Of a stretch of DNA of 64,000 nt, positions 50,621-59,442 are shown one piece after another. The notes beneath the pieces are model-generated. The model made no database searches. It saw only the letters and a list, made by a program, of their open reading frames with translations, and had not been told where the DNA came from. The DNA comes from Paenibacillus ottowii (GTDB lineage Bacteria > Bacillota > Bacilli > Paenibacillales > Paenibacillaceae), in the NCBI RefSeq assembly GCF_006874425.1, contig NZ_VIJZ01000004.1, positions 248,001-312,000 of the forward strand. The letters are read 5' to 3'. The first letter of the stretch is position 1, and the number at the start of each line of letters is the position of its first letter. The position numbers and the translations under genes are program-made.

Positions 50621-52336
50621 ATGAAGGAACCGGCAGCAGAAATGGCTGTCCTGCGGAGAACGGTCGAACAATTAACGGACGAGGTTGTGAAAAGCAAAGC
50701 CGAGGAAGAAAAGCTGCTGAATGAATTTTCAGCGATGAACAACGAGCTGGTCAATCTGCAGCGTCAGCTTGCCAAAAGCAATGCGGAATTAAAGCGGACA
50801 AAGGAAGAAGCGATACGGGCTAATGATCTGAAGAGTACTTTTCTCGCCGTGGTTAGTCATGAATTCAGAACACCAATGAACGGAATCCTGGGGATGATCG
50901 AAATGTTAGGTTCATCCAAACTGTCTCCAGAGCAACGGCAGGCCATCAATGTAGTACGTGAGTCTGCTTCTCTGCTGTTAAACATGATTAATAATCTGCT
51001 CGATATATCCAAAGTAGAAGCAGGACAGATGGAACTAGAGATCGGAAATGTCAGAGTCCAGGCGATTATGAGCCATGTTGCTCAGCTGTTGGAGCCGCAA
51101 ATCTACCAGATGGGCAATCGTTTGAGTATAGAGATTGATCCTGGCGTGGCAGAGCATCTTGAAGGAGATTCGGCAAGGATTATGCAGATCTTGCTTAATT
51201 TCTTGAACAATGCCAATAAGTTTACGAGCGAAGGGATACTTGTTGTTCGAACAAAATTGGTTGAGGAAACAACAGATTCCCAACGTGTTCGTTTTGAAGT
51301 ACAAGATTCGGGCATTGGGATTTCACCGGAGGATCAGGACAAGCTGTTTCAGCCTTACGTGCAAGCCGGTGAAGGCAGCGCTTCCCAATATGGAGGAACG
51401 GGTCTGGGGCTGTGGATATGCAGTTCATTTGTGAAACTTATGCAGGGAGAGATTGGGGTCGTCAGCGAAGAAGGCCAAGGCTCCACGTTCTGGTTTGAAA
51501 TTCCCTTCAGGAAGGCTTCAGGACAGGCAGATGAAATAGAGGAACATGAAAATGGTGAATTGACGGCACATAGCGAGTTGCTTCGTGAGCATAGTCATTC
51601 TCAAGCGATCTTGGTGGCTGAGGATAATCGGGTGAATCGTCAAGTGGTGCAATCACAGCTCAACCATCTTGGGTTCCAACGTATTGACTTTGTGGAGGAT
51701 GGACAAGCCGCAGTTAGAGCGGCTGCCGAACGATCCTACGCCTGTATTCTAATGGATCATCACATGCCTCTGCTAAACGGTCACGATGCGGCGAAGACAA
51801 TTCGTCAGTGGGAAGCAGAAAATCAGCAGCCGCCTGTGCCGATCATTTCGTTGACCGGAAATGGGTTTGGGGAAGACCAGACCCGTGGGCGGGAAGCTGG
51901 AGTGAACGATTACTTGATAAAGCCAGTGACGATTGAAAATCTCGCAGAAAAGCTGGTCAAATGGCTCCCCACGCCGGAGTCCGAGCCTATTTTGAATGAG
52001 GATGTTATTCGTGAAATTATGCTGCTGGACGAGGATGGCAGCACGGGATTACTAGAGTCATTAGTCGAAATGTATACCAGTGATACACCTGCCAAAATCA
52101 ACAAGTTAATAGAACTGGTTGCTGCGGGCGAAACTACAAAAGTAGTAGAGGCTGCTCATGAGCTGAAATCAGGCAGCGTGAGTCTGGGGGTCGGATGTTT
52201 GTCCAAGTTGCTGTCTGATATTGAACAGCTTGCACGGGAGAACCGACTCGGGAATGCACATGTGAAGTTGTCTGTGCTCCAGTCCGTCTATCAGGCAACG
52301 TGTGTAGAACTAGAACGTTATATTCACCAGTGCTAG
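50621..52336 (+). CDS. Soluble hybrid histidine kinase (HisKA-HATPase-REC-Hpt)
   Basis: A 571-residue phosphorelay kinase with no membrane helix and no PAS, GAF or other sensor. Order: coiled coil 1-70; HisKA with H80 in VSHEFRTPMNGILGMIEM; HATPase with N-box near 193-200, DSGIGIS (229-235) and GGTGLGL (258-264); receiver about 328-447 with acceptor D379 in ILMDHHMP and K434; Hpt with H513 in AAHELKSGSVSLG. Input must come in trans, most simply from the cobalamin-binding protein upstream. GGGGG is nine bases before the ATG. No separate response regulator is encoded nearby, so the output target is unknown. Confidence 0.93.
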   Translation: MKEPAAEMAVLRRTVEQLTDEVVKSKAEEEKLLNEFSAMNNELVNLQRQLAKSNAELKRTKEEAIRANDLKSTFLAVVSHEFRTPMNGILGMIEMLGSSKLSPEQRQAINVVRESASLLLNMINNLLDISKVEAGQMELEIGNVRVQAIMSHVAQLLEPQIYQMGNRLSIEIDPGVAEHLEGDSARIMQILLNFLNNANKFTSEGILVVRTKLVEETTDSQRVRFEVQDSGIGISPEDQDKLFQPYVQAGEGSASQYGGTGLGLWICSSFVKLMQGEIGVVSEEGQGSTFWFEIPFRKASGQADEIEEHENGELTAHSELLREHSHSQAILVAEDNRVNRQVVQSQLNHLGFQRIDFVEDGQAAVRAAAERSYACILMDHHMPLLNGHDAAKTIRQWEAENQQPPVPIISLTGNGFGEDQTRGREAGVNDYLIKPVTIENLAEKLVKWLPTPESEPILNEDVIREIMLLDEDGSTGLLESLVEMYTSDTPAKINKLIELVAAGETTKVVEAAHELKSGSVSLGVGCLSKLLSDIEQLARENRLGNAHVKLSVLQSVYQATCVELERYIHQC

Positions 52337-52398
52337 ACTGATGCTTCCCCTTTGTTAGACTTGCACTTGCACCTAGAAGGAGGATCTAAGTTAAATAT

Positions 52399-53652
52399 AT
52401 GAAAGAACAGCTGCGTTCCATTCACCCGCTGGCCTGGACAATTATAGCGGGTACCATTTTTGGTCGGATGGCCACCTCTATGAGTATCCCGTTTTTATCT
52501 ATTTACCTGACCACTCATCTAGGGGTGTCCCCCTTTCATACAGGGGTGATCGTGTCGGTCAGCTCGCTGGTTGGCATTTTTGCCAGCTTTTACGGTGGAT
52601 ATATTTCAGACCGGATCGGACGGCGTAAGGTGATGCTGGTATCCATCGCGAGTTGGGCGCTTGTATTCGTCGCTTTTGCGTCGGCAGAAGTGGCATGGGC
52701 CTTTTTTGTCATTAATGCTCTGAATGGACTGTGCAGATCCTTATTTGAGCCAACTTCGCGGGCGCTATTATCAGATGTAACCCCCAAGGAGAAAAGATTG
52801 CTCGTCTACAACATGAGATACGCGGCAATTAATGTTGGTGTGGTAGCAGGGCCACTGCTTGGTTTGATGTTAGGATCGGCGTCTACAGGTACGCCGTTCA
52901 TGGTAGCCGCTGGTGTCTATGCTCTATACGGGGTACTGCTGTTGATCCAGTTTACTCGGTATGCATCGGATCTGCATGTCGGCACAACAGCGGGAGAGGC
53001 TCCGCTGCGGATGGGCGAAGCGTTCCGAACCGCTAGTCGAGATCCCATATTTATGCCGATTCTGCTGGGAACCGTATTCTGCGTAATGGGCTATGCCCAT
53101 TCCAATTCGACGATGCCTCAATTTTTATCATTGTCCTTTGAGGAAGGTACCCGGTGGTTTACATATATGCTAACGGTCAACGCGGTTTGCGTCTTGGCTT
53201 TTCAGTATCCGCTGGTGCGGTTGGCAAGCCGCTTTTCTCCAGTGAATTCCTTAATAGCAGGGAATATATGTATTGCAGTCAGCCTGCTGTTGTGCGGTAT
53301 GTTAAATTCAGGCTGGATGTTTATACTGGATATGGTGCTGTTTACAGTAGGTGAAGTGTTATTATTCACGATGCTAGACGTACTGATTGATCAAATTGCT
53401 GATGCTCAATATAAAGGGACCTACTTTGGTACGATCGGTTTTAATAATTTGGGCAGTGTACTGGCTCCTTTATTTGGTGGCTGGTTGCTGGATATTTACG
53501 GTCAAACGGCACCGCTTGCCGTTTTTGGTCCGGTTTCACTGTCGGTTGTGATTGGGATTCCGTTCCTGCTAGTCGCACGTCGCCGTCTGGCGCAACGTAC
53601 AGCTCGGTTTGCGGCCCAGGGAGGAGATTCCGTGCAGCAGCTGTCATCATAA
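52399..53652 (+). CDS. MFS transporter (MdtH/YttB-like)
   Basis: A 417-residue 12-helix transporter. Motif A GGYISDRIGRRKVM follows helix 2; NGLCRSLFEPTSRALLSDVTPKEKR and FNNLGSVLAPLFGGWLLDIYG are typical of DHA1-type proteins such as MdtH. The AAGGAGG upstream is about 15 bases from the ATG, unusually far, so initiation may be weak or aided by structure. It begins 62 bases after the kinase gene and might share its transcript. The substrate is unknown. Confidence 0.86.
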   Translation: MKEQLRSIHPLAWTIIAGTIFGRMATSMSIPFLSIYLTTHLGVSPFHTGVIVSVSSLVGIFASFYGGYISDRIGRRKVMLVSIASWALVFVAFASAEVAWAFFVINALNGLCRSLFEPTSRALLSDVTPKEKRLLVYNMRYAAINVGVVAGPLLGLMLGSASTGTPFMVAAGVYALYGVLLLIQFTRYASDLHVGTTAGEAPLRMGEAFRTASRDPIFMPILLGTVFCVMGYAHSNSTMPQFLSLSFEEGTRWFTYMLTVNAVCVLAFQYPLVRLASRFSPVNSLIAGNICIAVSLLLCGMLNSGWMFILDMVLFTVGEVLLFTMLDVLIDQIADAQYKGTYFGTIGFNNLGSVLAPLFGGWLLDIYGQTAPLAVFGPVSLSVVIGIPFLLVARRRLAQRTARFAAQGGDSVQQLSS

Positions 53653-53671
53653 AAAAGGGGCTGAGTACAGG

Positions 53672-54226
53672 ATGCAGTCGGAAGAAGATGTGCTACGAAT
53701 TATACAGTATATGAATGATCCACAGGTCTTGGAAGACTTGCGCTATGTGCGTGAGTTGAAGCTTCCGCAAGGCTGTATAGCCGCAGGCTATGTACGCAAT
53801 CGTGTGTGGGACAAGCTTCATGGCTATACAACGGCCACGCCTCTAAACGATATCGATGTTATTTATTTTGACCCCAAAAATACGCTAGAGGAACGAGATG
53901 AGTTTCTGGAGCACTCCTTGAATCGTAAACAGGCAGGACGCAACTGGTCTGTCAAAAATCAAGCGCGGATGCATATTCACAACGGGGAAGCTCCGTATTC
54001 TTCGATAGAGGATGCGATGAGCCGCTGGCCAGAGACGGCCACAGCGGTAGCCATTCGATTGAATGCCAAGGATCAAATGGAGGTCATTTGTCCGTATGGA
54101 TTGAAAGATTTGCTGGATATGCGGGTACGTCAAAGCCCCTTGTTCCGTCACACTACGGCTTTTCGCCAGCGTGTATTTGAGAAACAATGGTTAGATAACT
54201 GGCCATTGCTTATTATGGAGAATTAA
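53672..54226 (+). CDS. Nucleotidyltransferase family protein (DUF925/NTP_transf_6)
   Basis: A 184-residue protein. LKLPQGCIAAGYVRNRVWDKLHGY followed by PLNDIDVIYFDP (metal-binding DxD pair), WSVKNQARMHIHNGEAPYSSIEDAMSRWPETATAVAIRL and PYGLKDLLDMRVRQSP is the DUF925 signature, a minimal nucleotidyltransferase fold of unknown substrate. The ATG at 53672 begins 19 bases after the transporter stop; the longer frame overlapping that gene is not needed. Confidence 0.9.
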   Translation: MQSEEDVLRIIQYMNDPQVLEDLRYVRELKLPQGCIAAGYVRNRVWDKLHGYTTATPLNDIDVIYFDPKNTLEERDEFLEHSLNRKQAGRNWSVKNQARMHIHNGEAPYSSIEDAMSRWPETATAVAIRLNAKDQMEVICPYGLKDLLDMRVRQSPLFRHTTAFRQRVFEKQWLDNWPLLIMEN

Positions 54227-54267
54227 GGTGTAACCTCATTTTAGATGATAGGGAGAGACGAATAACG

Positions 54268-54690
54268 ATGTTTAAAAATATAAAACCAGATTCAGATCGG
54301 GAGGAGGTGCTTGAGCTGCTTACCTACGCCGTGCTAGATCATCCTGAACGCGGGGAGGCTGCTTTACGTGCTTATCAATCCTCGGATGAATGGAATTTGT
54401 TCGGTGTGGAAGATGAAGGACTTATTGTAGGTGTTGTCGGTTTTGAGGAGCGAGAGAATGAAACGATCGTGCTCCATCACCTGGCTGTATTGCCTGAAAA
54501 TCGTCATAGAGGCTACGGCAGAGGGATGTTGCTTACGCTTATTAAGGAACGTAGCCCGAAGCGCCTGACGGTGGATACGGATGCAGAGGGGGCAGATTTT
54601 TTCCGCAACGTGGGCTTTGCTGTCTATGGATCGGAGGATTTGCCAGATGGTGGGCAATTCCATTGTGTATATGAAATAGACGAAGAATAA
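54268..54690 (+). CDS. GNAT family N-acetyltransferase
   Basis: A 140-residue acetyltransferase: IVLHHLAVLPENRHRGYGRGMLLTLIKERSPKRLTVDTDAEGADFFRNVGFAVYG shows the acetyl-CoA loop (RxxGxG) and the FFRNVGF helix of GNAT enzymes. GGGAGAG precedes the ATG. Rightward with the nucleotidyltransferase and SGNH genes; substrate unknown. Confidence 0.87.
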   Translation: MFKNIKPDSDREEVLELLTYAVLDHPERGEAALRAYQSSDEWNLFGVEDEGLIVGVVGFEERENETIVLHHLAVLPENRHRGYGRGMLLTLIKERSPKRLTVDTDAEGADFFRNVGFAVYGSEDLPDGGQFHCVYEIDEE

Positions 54691-54758
54691 GCGAATCTCC
54701 GGGTCCCGCTTCCTTTTTTCTACATAATATATGTTATGTCGGAGGGAGGTGGGTTTCA

Positions 54759-55397
54759 TTGGCGTATCACTACACAGCGATTGGAGATTCTTTAACGACA
54801 GGTGCAGGGACGTTGCTGGGTGGCGGCTTTGTACCTGTCTATCAGCGAATGGCGGAAAGATATCTCCGCACACCCGTCAGTTACGAGAATTTGGGAATCA
54901 ACGGATTGACGTCGCAGGAACTGCTGTCCATGGTTCGCGACAATTCGTTTTTTCGGTCGGCGATCAGCCGGGCTGAACTCATAACGGTGACGATCGGCGG
55001 GAATGATCTGCGTCCATATATCAGTTCACTTGCTGGAAGCCGAGGCTTGTCGGGTTCTTCCATTCCACAAGCGCTGAATCACACCAAAGAACATGTGCGC
55101 CAAATTGTACATGCCCTGTATCAAATCAAGCTCGGTCAGCGTGAGCCATTTATCATCCGAATGGTAGGATTGTATAATCCTTTTCCAGGGGTGAGAGAGG
55201 CGGGAGTATACGTGCGTCAATACAACTCGTTTCTCTATACATTGGGCGGACCCAATTACCGGGTAGCAAATATTTACCCCGCATTTGAAGGCAATGAACG
55301 GGCACTGCTTTCGCTGGACCGGATACATCCGAACAGCCGTGGTTATCGTGTGATTGCGGAAGAGCTGAATCGGCTTGGTTATGCGCCGTTACGATGA
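54759..55397 (+). CDS. SGNH/GDSL-family hydrolase
   Basis: A 212-residue esterase-like protein. The four family blocks are visible: AIGDSLTTG (nucleophile serine), NLGINGLTSQEL (Gly block), VTIGGNDLRPY (Asn block) and SLDRIHPNSRGYRVIAEEL (Asp/His pair). TTG at 54759 is preceded by GGGAGGTGGG at proper distance and no ATG is available. No signal peptide, so likely intracellular. Substrate unknown. Confidence 0.92.
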   Translation: MAYHYTAIGDSLTTGAGTLLGGGFVPVYQRMAERYLRTPVSYENLGINGLTSQELLSMVRDNSFFRSAISRAELITVTIGGNDLRPYISSLAGSRGLSGSSIPQALNHTKEHVRQIVHALYQIKLGQREPFIIRMVGLYNPFPGVREAGVYVRQYNSFLYTLGGPNYRVANIYPAFEGNERALLSLDRIHPNSRGYRVIAEELNRLGYAPLR

Positions 55398-55440
55398 GCA
55401 AAAGAGGATGCTCTGGACCAGAAAAAAGTATAATAAAAAA

Positions 55441-55487
55441 AGAGGTTCATCATGGCAGATTAACTGTTCATGTTGAATCTCTTTTTT
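55441..55487. terminator. Bidirectional terminator
   Basis: AGAGGTTCA pairs with TGAATCTCT, with an A run on one side and TTTTTT on the other. Confidence 0.8.
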
Positions 55488-55504
55488 GCGTTTCAGCGTA
55501 CGGT

Positions 55505-56182
55505 TTAGCTGATTATTTTACGGTATAAACTGCGTGCAGCCCACTTGCGCTCACTTCGTTTGCGATATTTGGGCAGAGAACGATAGACAGCAATGGATTG
55601 GTTAAATGCAGCGATGGCCTCATCCTTGCGTCCCAGCATACGGTACATCAGGCCTGTCAGATAATAGCCTTCGCTGGAGGAAGACTGAATCTCCTGAAAT
55701 TGCTGTAGATAGTGTAGTGACTTATTTACGTCCCGTTCCTTGAAAGCTGCAGCTAAATGCAAATAGGGTTCACCGTATTGTACTCGCGGGTTAATGTCCA
55801 GTGCTTTGAGTAAATGTCGTTCTCCATCCTCCAGATGGTTTGTGTGTACTTCAGCCGTACCCCGCGCATTCCAATAGTCTGCTGAATCTTCATATCGGGA
55901 TTGAATTTCCGATAGCAGCTCCAAAGCCTGATGATATTTCTTGCTCTCGATCCAAATACGAGCCAACTCGAACTTGGCAGCCACATCGTTGATGTTTAAT
56001 ACAATCTGCTGACGCAATCGCGCTGCATTACGTCTTCTTTGCCATGGTTTGCTGATGCTGGGCAATACACCAACAAAGCTGCGATCCAATATATAGATCA
56101 CGATTAGGAGCACGAGCATTGCTAAAAACGGGTTGCCGAGCAAACTCCATAATAGAGAGAAAATCAAAAACTTCCCAATCAT
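55505..56182 (-). CDS. Membrane-anchored TPR-repeat protein
   Basis: A 225-residue protein with an N-terminal membrane helix (about 5-32, LLGNPFLAMLVLLIVIYIL), a basic juxtamembrane stretch (KPWQRRRNAARLRQQ), then tetratricopeptide-like repeats (FELARIWIESKKYHQALELLSEIQ, ADYWNARGTAEVHTNHLEDGERHLLKALDINP, GYYLTGLMYRMLGRKDEAIAAFNQSI). Likely a protein-interaction scaffold at the membrane; no partner can be named. A short 11-codon frame at 56294 upstream is not convincing. Confidence 0.85.
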   Translation of the reverse strand: MIGKFLIFSLLWSLLGNPFLAMLVLLIVIYILDRSFVGVLPSISKPWQRRRNAARLRQQIVLNINDVAAKFELARIWIESKKYHQALELLSEIQSRYEDSADYWNARGTAEVHTNHLEDGERHLLKALDINPRVQYGEPYLHLAAAFKERDVNKSLHYLQQFQEIQSSSSEGYYLTGLMYRMLGRKDEAIAAFNQSIAVYRSLPKYRKRSERKWAARSLYRKIIS

Positions 56183-56340
56183 TCTGCTACAATCCTCCTG
56201 TATATGTATCTATCCATACTTTCCACATTATAGCATACCTATTGAAGCAGATTTGATGGGAAAGATGCAAGATTTTGAGAGAAGGTATTAACGATGAGGA
56301 TTGAATTACGTGTTGAACAATGGGAATGAATCAATCAAAA

Positions 56341-56387
56341 CCTTTTGCCGCCAAGACGCAAACCACAAGGGAGCGTCCGGCAAAAGG
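56341..56387 (-). terminator. Long hairpin, terminator of the NlpC/P60 gene
   Basis: CCTTTTGCCG and GACGC pair with GCGTC and CGGCAAAAGG. On the minus strand TTTTGATT follows, in line with the gene ending at 56450. Confidence 0.7.
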
Positions 56388-56449
56388 CAATCAGAAGATG
56401 ATAGTTGTGGTAATGGAACAGTCTATAGTTATAGGTTATCCGGCTTGTC

Positions 56450-57487
56450 CTAAAACATCCTGCGCGCGGTTACAAAACGTTTCTTCCATTTATCGTCAAA
56501 CGTGTCAAAATGAACGCCACGTTCTTTGGAAAAAGTATGCAGCAATTTGTTGTCCCCTGCATAGATCGCCACATGGCCGATCTCTAGTCCACGCGCACTG
56601 AAGAACAGCAGGTCGCCTTTGCGCAGCTCGTCCAGCCCGACCTCCCGGCCTTCTTTAGCTTGATCGTAAGAGGCACGAGGGAGGTCAATGGAGAGGGTAT
56701 GCCGGAACACTTCCCCGACAAAAGAGGAACAATCAAAGGTCGATGTCTGTCCGGTTGCTGCGCCGAATTCATAAGGGGTGCCGAGAAATTTCTCCCCATA
56801 GGCGATCAGTTCATCTCCCTGCTGTTCCGCCAAGGCTGGGCTGGAATAGTCGCTGTATTTTGGTTTTGCCGATATGTATCCGGTCAGGTTGTCTTTCGTC
56901 CGCACTTCCAGCCAGAGAGCATTGACCTCGCGGATGACCTGAACCTTTTCACCAGTTGGAATAAGCCGTAGCGAAGGGGAGGCTTCTGATGAATCCGGTT
57001 TGCTGCGCAGGTTGACCCCGGAAAGAATCGTTGTGGAAAAATCCTCTTTTTTGGAGCCGATTCGGATCGTCCGGGTTAGGGCATCCCACTTCACTGTGCT
57101 TCCAAGTGCTTCACTTACAAAACGCAATGGAATCATTGTGTTGCCCTCAACAATCTTTCCGGGAACGCTCAGGGATATCATTTTACCGTTTAAGTTGGCG
57201 GTGACTTCCCCGATACGATAGGTCAGCGTCGTGCTGCTTTTAGTTGCTGTTACGGTTTTGCTGGGTCCGTTCCAGGAAAGCACAGCTCCTTGCGCCTCAA
57301 ACAACTGCCGCATGGGAACGAGTGTTGTCCCGTTTAGCATTAGTGGTGGCGCAGCAAGCTGGAGCGGATGGTCATCCACATAAACGCTTGTCACTGGAGT
57401 GAGCGGCACCGACTTGGCGTAAGACGGAGTTGCCTGGAGCAGTGTTCCTGCCAGCAGAGCCAGCAACATTTTCTTATTTATTGTCAT
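56450..57487 (-). CDS. Secreted NlpC/P60 peptidase with stalk and SH3 domains
   Basis: A 345-residue cell-wall endopeptidase (family C40) expected to cleave D-Glu-to-diamino-acid bonds in peptidoglycan. Signal peptide 1-24 (ending SYA); copper-amine-oxidase-type stalk domain about 35-145 (TTLVPMRQLFEAQGA, NTMIPLRFVSEALGS); bacterial SH3 about 155-205 (GVNLRSKPDSS); NlpC/P60 about 225-345 with catalytic Cys in TFDCSSFVGEVFRH, His in IGHVAIYAGD and the third polar residue in LLHTFSKERG. The gene is preceded by GAGGTGAT. The stalk-plus-C40 combination is common in Paenibacillus. Confidence 0.94.
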   Translation of the reverse strand: MTINKKMLLALLAGTLLQATPSYAKSVPLTPVTSVYVDDHPLQLAAPPLMLNGTTLVPMRQLFEAQGAVLSWNGPSKTVTATKSSTTLTYRIGEVTANLNGKMISLSVPGKIVEGNTMIPLRFVSEALGSTVKWDALTRTIRIGSKKEDFSTTILSGVNLRSKPDSSEASPSLRLIPTGEKVQVIREVNALWLEVRTKDNLTGYISAKPKYSDYSSPALAEQQGDELIAYGEKFLGTPYEFGAATGQTSTFDCSSFVGEVFRHTLSIDLPRASYDQAKEGREVGLDELRKGDLLFFSARGLEIGHVAIYAGDNKLLHTFSKERGVHFDTFDDKWKKRFVTARRMF

Positions 57488-57623
57488 GCTGTCATCACCT
57501 CGTTGTAAATGTGTTCATCTAAGTTGTACGAAGCTGCCTCCGATTAGTTGTGTACCAAATAATGGACTAATCAACAAACCAATATAAACAAAAATAAAAC
57601 AAAGTGATATCTGTGTTTTTATA

Positions 57624-57675
57624 TTGACATCAAAATTAAATAAAGATAAAATTACAAATGTGAAATGTTTCACTT
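57624..57675 (+). promoter_or_regulatory. Sigma-A promoter with Rex-like operator
   Basis: TTGACA (57624-57629), 17 bp, TAAAAT (57647-57652). ATGTGAAATGTTTCACTT at 57658-57675 matches the Rex consensus TTGTGAAnnnnTTCACAA at 15 of 18 positions, with a perfect GTGAAA/TTTCAC core, and covers the predicted start site. Confidence 0.7.
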
Positions 57676-57733
57676 TGGAATAGTTCTGTATTTAGCGAGG
57701 GATCAAAAGTGAATCCTTAGGAGGCAGATTTTT

Positions 57734-58885
57734 ATGAGCGCACATGTATTTTTTGTACCATCTATCAATCTGATGGGAAAAGGCTGTTTGCATGAAGTTG
57801 GACCCTATATAAAAGAACTACATTTAAACAAAGCGCTGGTTGTGACGGATAAGTTTCTGATGAAGAGCGGTATTGCAGGCAAGGTTACCTCCTTGCTGGA
57901 TGATATAGGTATGGACTATGCGGTATATGATGAGGTCAAGCCCAATCCGACCTGTAAAAATGTGCATGATGGCGTTCAATTTCTACAAGAAAATGGCTGT
58001 GACTTTTTAATTTCCATTGGCGGAGGGTCTCCACAGGATACGGCCAAGGGAATCGGCATTATTGCTACCAACGGGGGACATATAACGGAATATGAGGGCG
58101 TTCATAAATCCAAGCATAAATCGCTGCCGATTGTAGCTATTAATACAACAGCAGGAACTTCCGCTGAAATTACGATTAATTATGTCATTACGGATGAAGA
58201 GCGCAAGGTCAAAATGGTTATGGTTGACAAGAATAGCGTAGCTACGATTTCGGTCAACGATCCTGAATTAATGGTAGACAAACCCGCCGCATTAACGGCA
58301 GCTACAGGACTAGATGCGTTGACCCATGCCATTGAAGCTTTGGTTACTCCAGGTTCCTATCCTGTAACGGATGCAACTGCGCTAGCAGCGGTAGAGCTTA
58401 TTTTTAGCAATTTGGCCCGTACAGTGAGCGACGGTCATGATATAGAAGCGCGAGAACAGATGGTGTATGCTATTTTCTTGGGGGGACTTGCATTTAATAA
58501 TGCCGGATTGGGTTATGTTCATGCTATGGCGCATCAGCTTGGCGGGGTATATGATTTGCCTCATGGTGTTTGCAATGCCATGCTGCTACCCATTGTAGAA
58601 GAAGAGAATGCCAAGCATGTCCCAGAGAAGTTTCGTGCCATCGCGAAGGTGATCGGGTTTGAAGATAAGGGGAAAACGGATAAGGAATGTGCAGACTATG
58701 TAATTCAAAGGATCAGGAACCTGTCGAAGGAAGTGGGGATTCCTGCCAAACTTTCTGAACTGGGTGTAAATGAGGTGGATTTGGATCTGCTTGCCGAGAA
58801 TTCCATGAAGGATGCTTGCGCTCCAGGCAATCCGTTCATACCTAGTAAAGAACAAGTTATCGAGATGTTTAAGAAAATTCTTTAA
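57734..58885 (+). CDS. Iron-containing alcohol dehydrogenase
   Basis: A 383-residue group III NAD(P)-dependent, iron-activated dehydrogenase; it reduces aldehydes to alcohols during fermentation or oxidises alcohols. GGGSPQDTAKGIG is the dinucleotide-binding motif; iron ligands lie in the conserved D-x-x-x-H and H-x12-H type segments (GLDALTHAIEALVTPG, HAMAHQLGGVYDLPHGVCNAMLLP). It resembles 1,3-propanediol, butanol and NAD-methanol dehydrogenases. GGAGG precedes the ATG. The Rex-like site over its promoter predicts induction when NADH is high, fitting a fermentative role. Confidence 0.94.
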   Translation: MSAHVFFVPSINLMGKGCLHEVGPYIKELHLNKALVVTDKFLMKSGIAGKVTSLLDDIGMDYAVYDEVKPNPTCKNVHDGVQFLQENGCDFLISIGGGSPQDTAKGIGIIATNGGHITEYEGVHKSKHKSLPIVAINTTAGTSAEITINYVITDEERKVKMVMVDKNSVATISVNDPELMVDKPAALTAATGLDALTHAIEALVTPGSYPVTDATALAAVELIFSNLARTVSDGHDIEAREQMVYAIFLGGLAFNNAGLGYVHAMAHQLGGVYDLPHGVCNAMLLPIVEEENAKHVPEKFRAIAKVIGFEDKGKTDKECADYVIQRIRNLSKEVGIPAKLSELGVNEVDLDLLAENSMKDACAPGNPFIPSKEQVIEMFKKIL

Positions 58886-58918
58886 ATAATAGGTGCAATT
58901 ATTTGTTACATGCTAATA

Positions 58919-58965
58919 GGGCTGTCCCGGAAATGAGCGAAGAATACTGGGAGCAGCCCTTTCTT
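58919..58965 (+). terminator. Terminator after alcohol dehydrogenase gene
   Basis: GGGCTGTCCC pairs with GGGAGCAGCCC around a 20-base loop and is followed by TTTCTT. Confidence 0.8.
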
Positions 58966-59045
58966 CGAATTTTCTGCTAAGAGATAACTAGACCAGAGAT
59001 AGGACAACCCCATAGACGTAGCAAGGCTAATGGTGACCTTTTGGC

Positions 59046-59339
59046 TTAAGTCATTACAGATTCCCATTTGCTCACTTTTTTGCTTAAGAACTGTTGAAGC
59101 TCTTCTTCGTCGCTGCTTAGCTTATAAAATAAAGAAAGAGCGACCAGAATCACGTCTGCACATTCCTCTTTGACATCGGAAATATTCAATTGCTTGTATT
59201 CGCTTCCGTTTGCATTCATATAAGACAGCATGGCTTGAGAAGTTTCTCCTACTTCTTCGGATAATTTAAGAACCATCTGCTCTAATGTCTTCTTTTCTTG
59301 GCTGCTCAAGTACTGGATTTTCTTTAAAATTTGATCCAT
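59046..59339 (-). CDS. MazG-like nucleotide pyrophosphohydrolase family protein
   Basis: A 97-residue all-helical protein. KLSEEVGETSQAML and VKEECADVILVALSLFYKL provide the E-E-x-x-E and E-x-x-D metal-binding pattern of the MazG-like superfamily, which hydrolyses nucleoside triphosphates or related nucleotides to monophosphates. The short length matches stand-alone MazG-like proteins of Bacilli. AGGAGC lies before the ATG. It is convergent with the dehydrogenase gene and divergent from marR. Confidence 0.85.
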   Translation of the reverse strand: MDQILKKIQYLSSQEKKTLEQMVLKLSEEVGETSQAMLSYMNANGSEYKQLNISDVKEECADVILVALSLFYKLSSDEEELQQFLSKKVSKWESVMT

Positions 59340-59442
59340 TTAACAAGCTCCTAATTATTTTTTTAATCTTATTATAACAGACTAAAATCTAGTTCTTTGA
59401 AGTATTTCATACGTTAAAATCAGATCAGACTAAATAAACATC

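Noticed and set aside
56294-56329. 11-codon frame MRIELRVEQWE with a partial ribosome binding site
   Set aside because: Too short to support, and no context; could be a decayed gene start.
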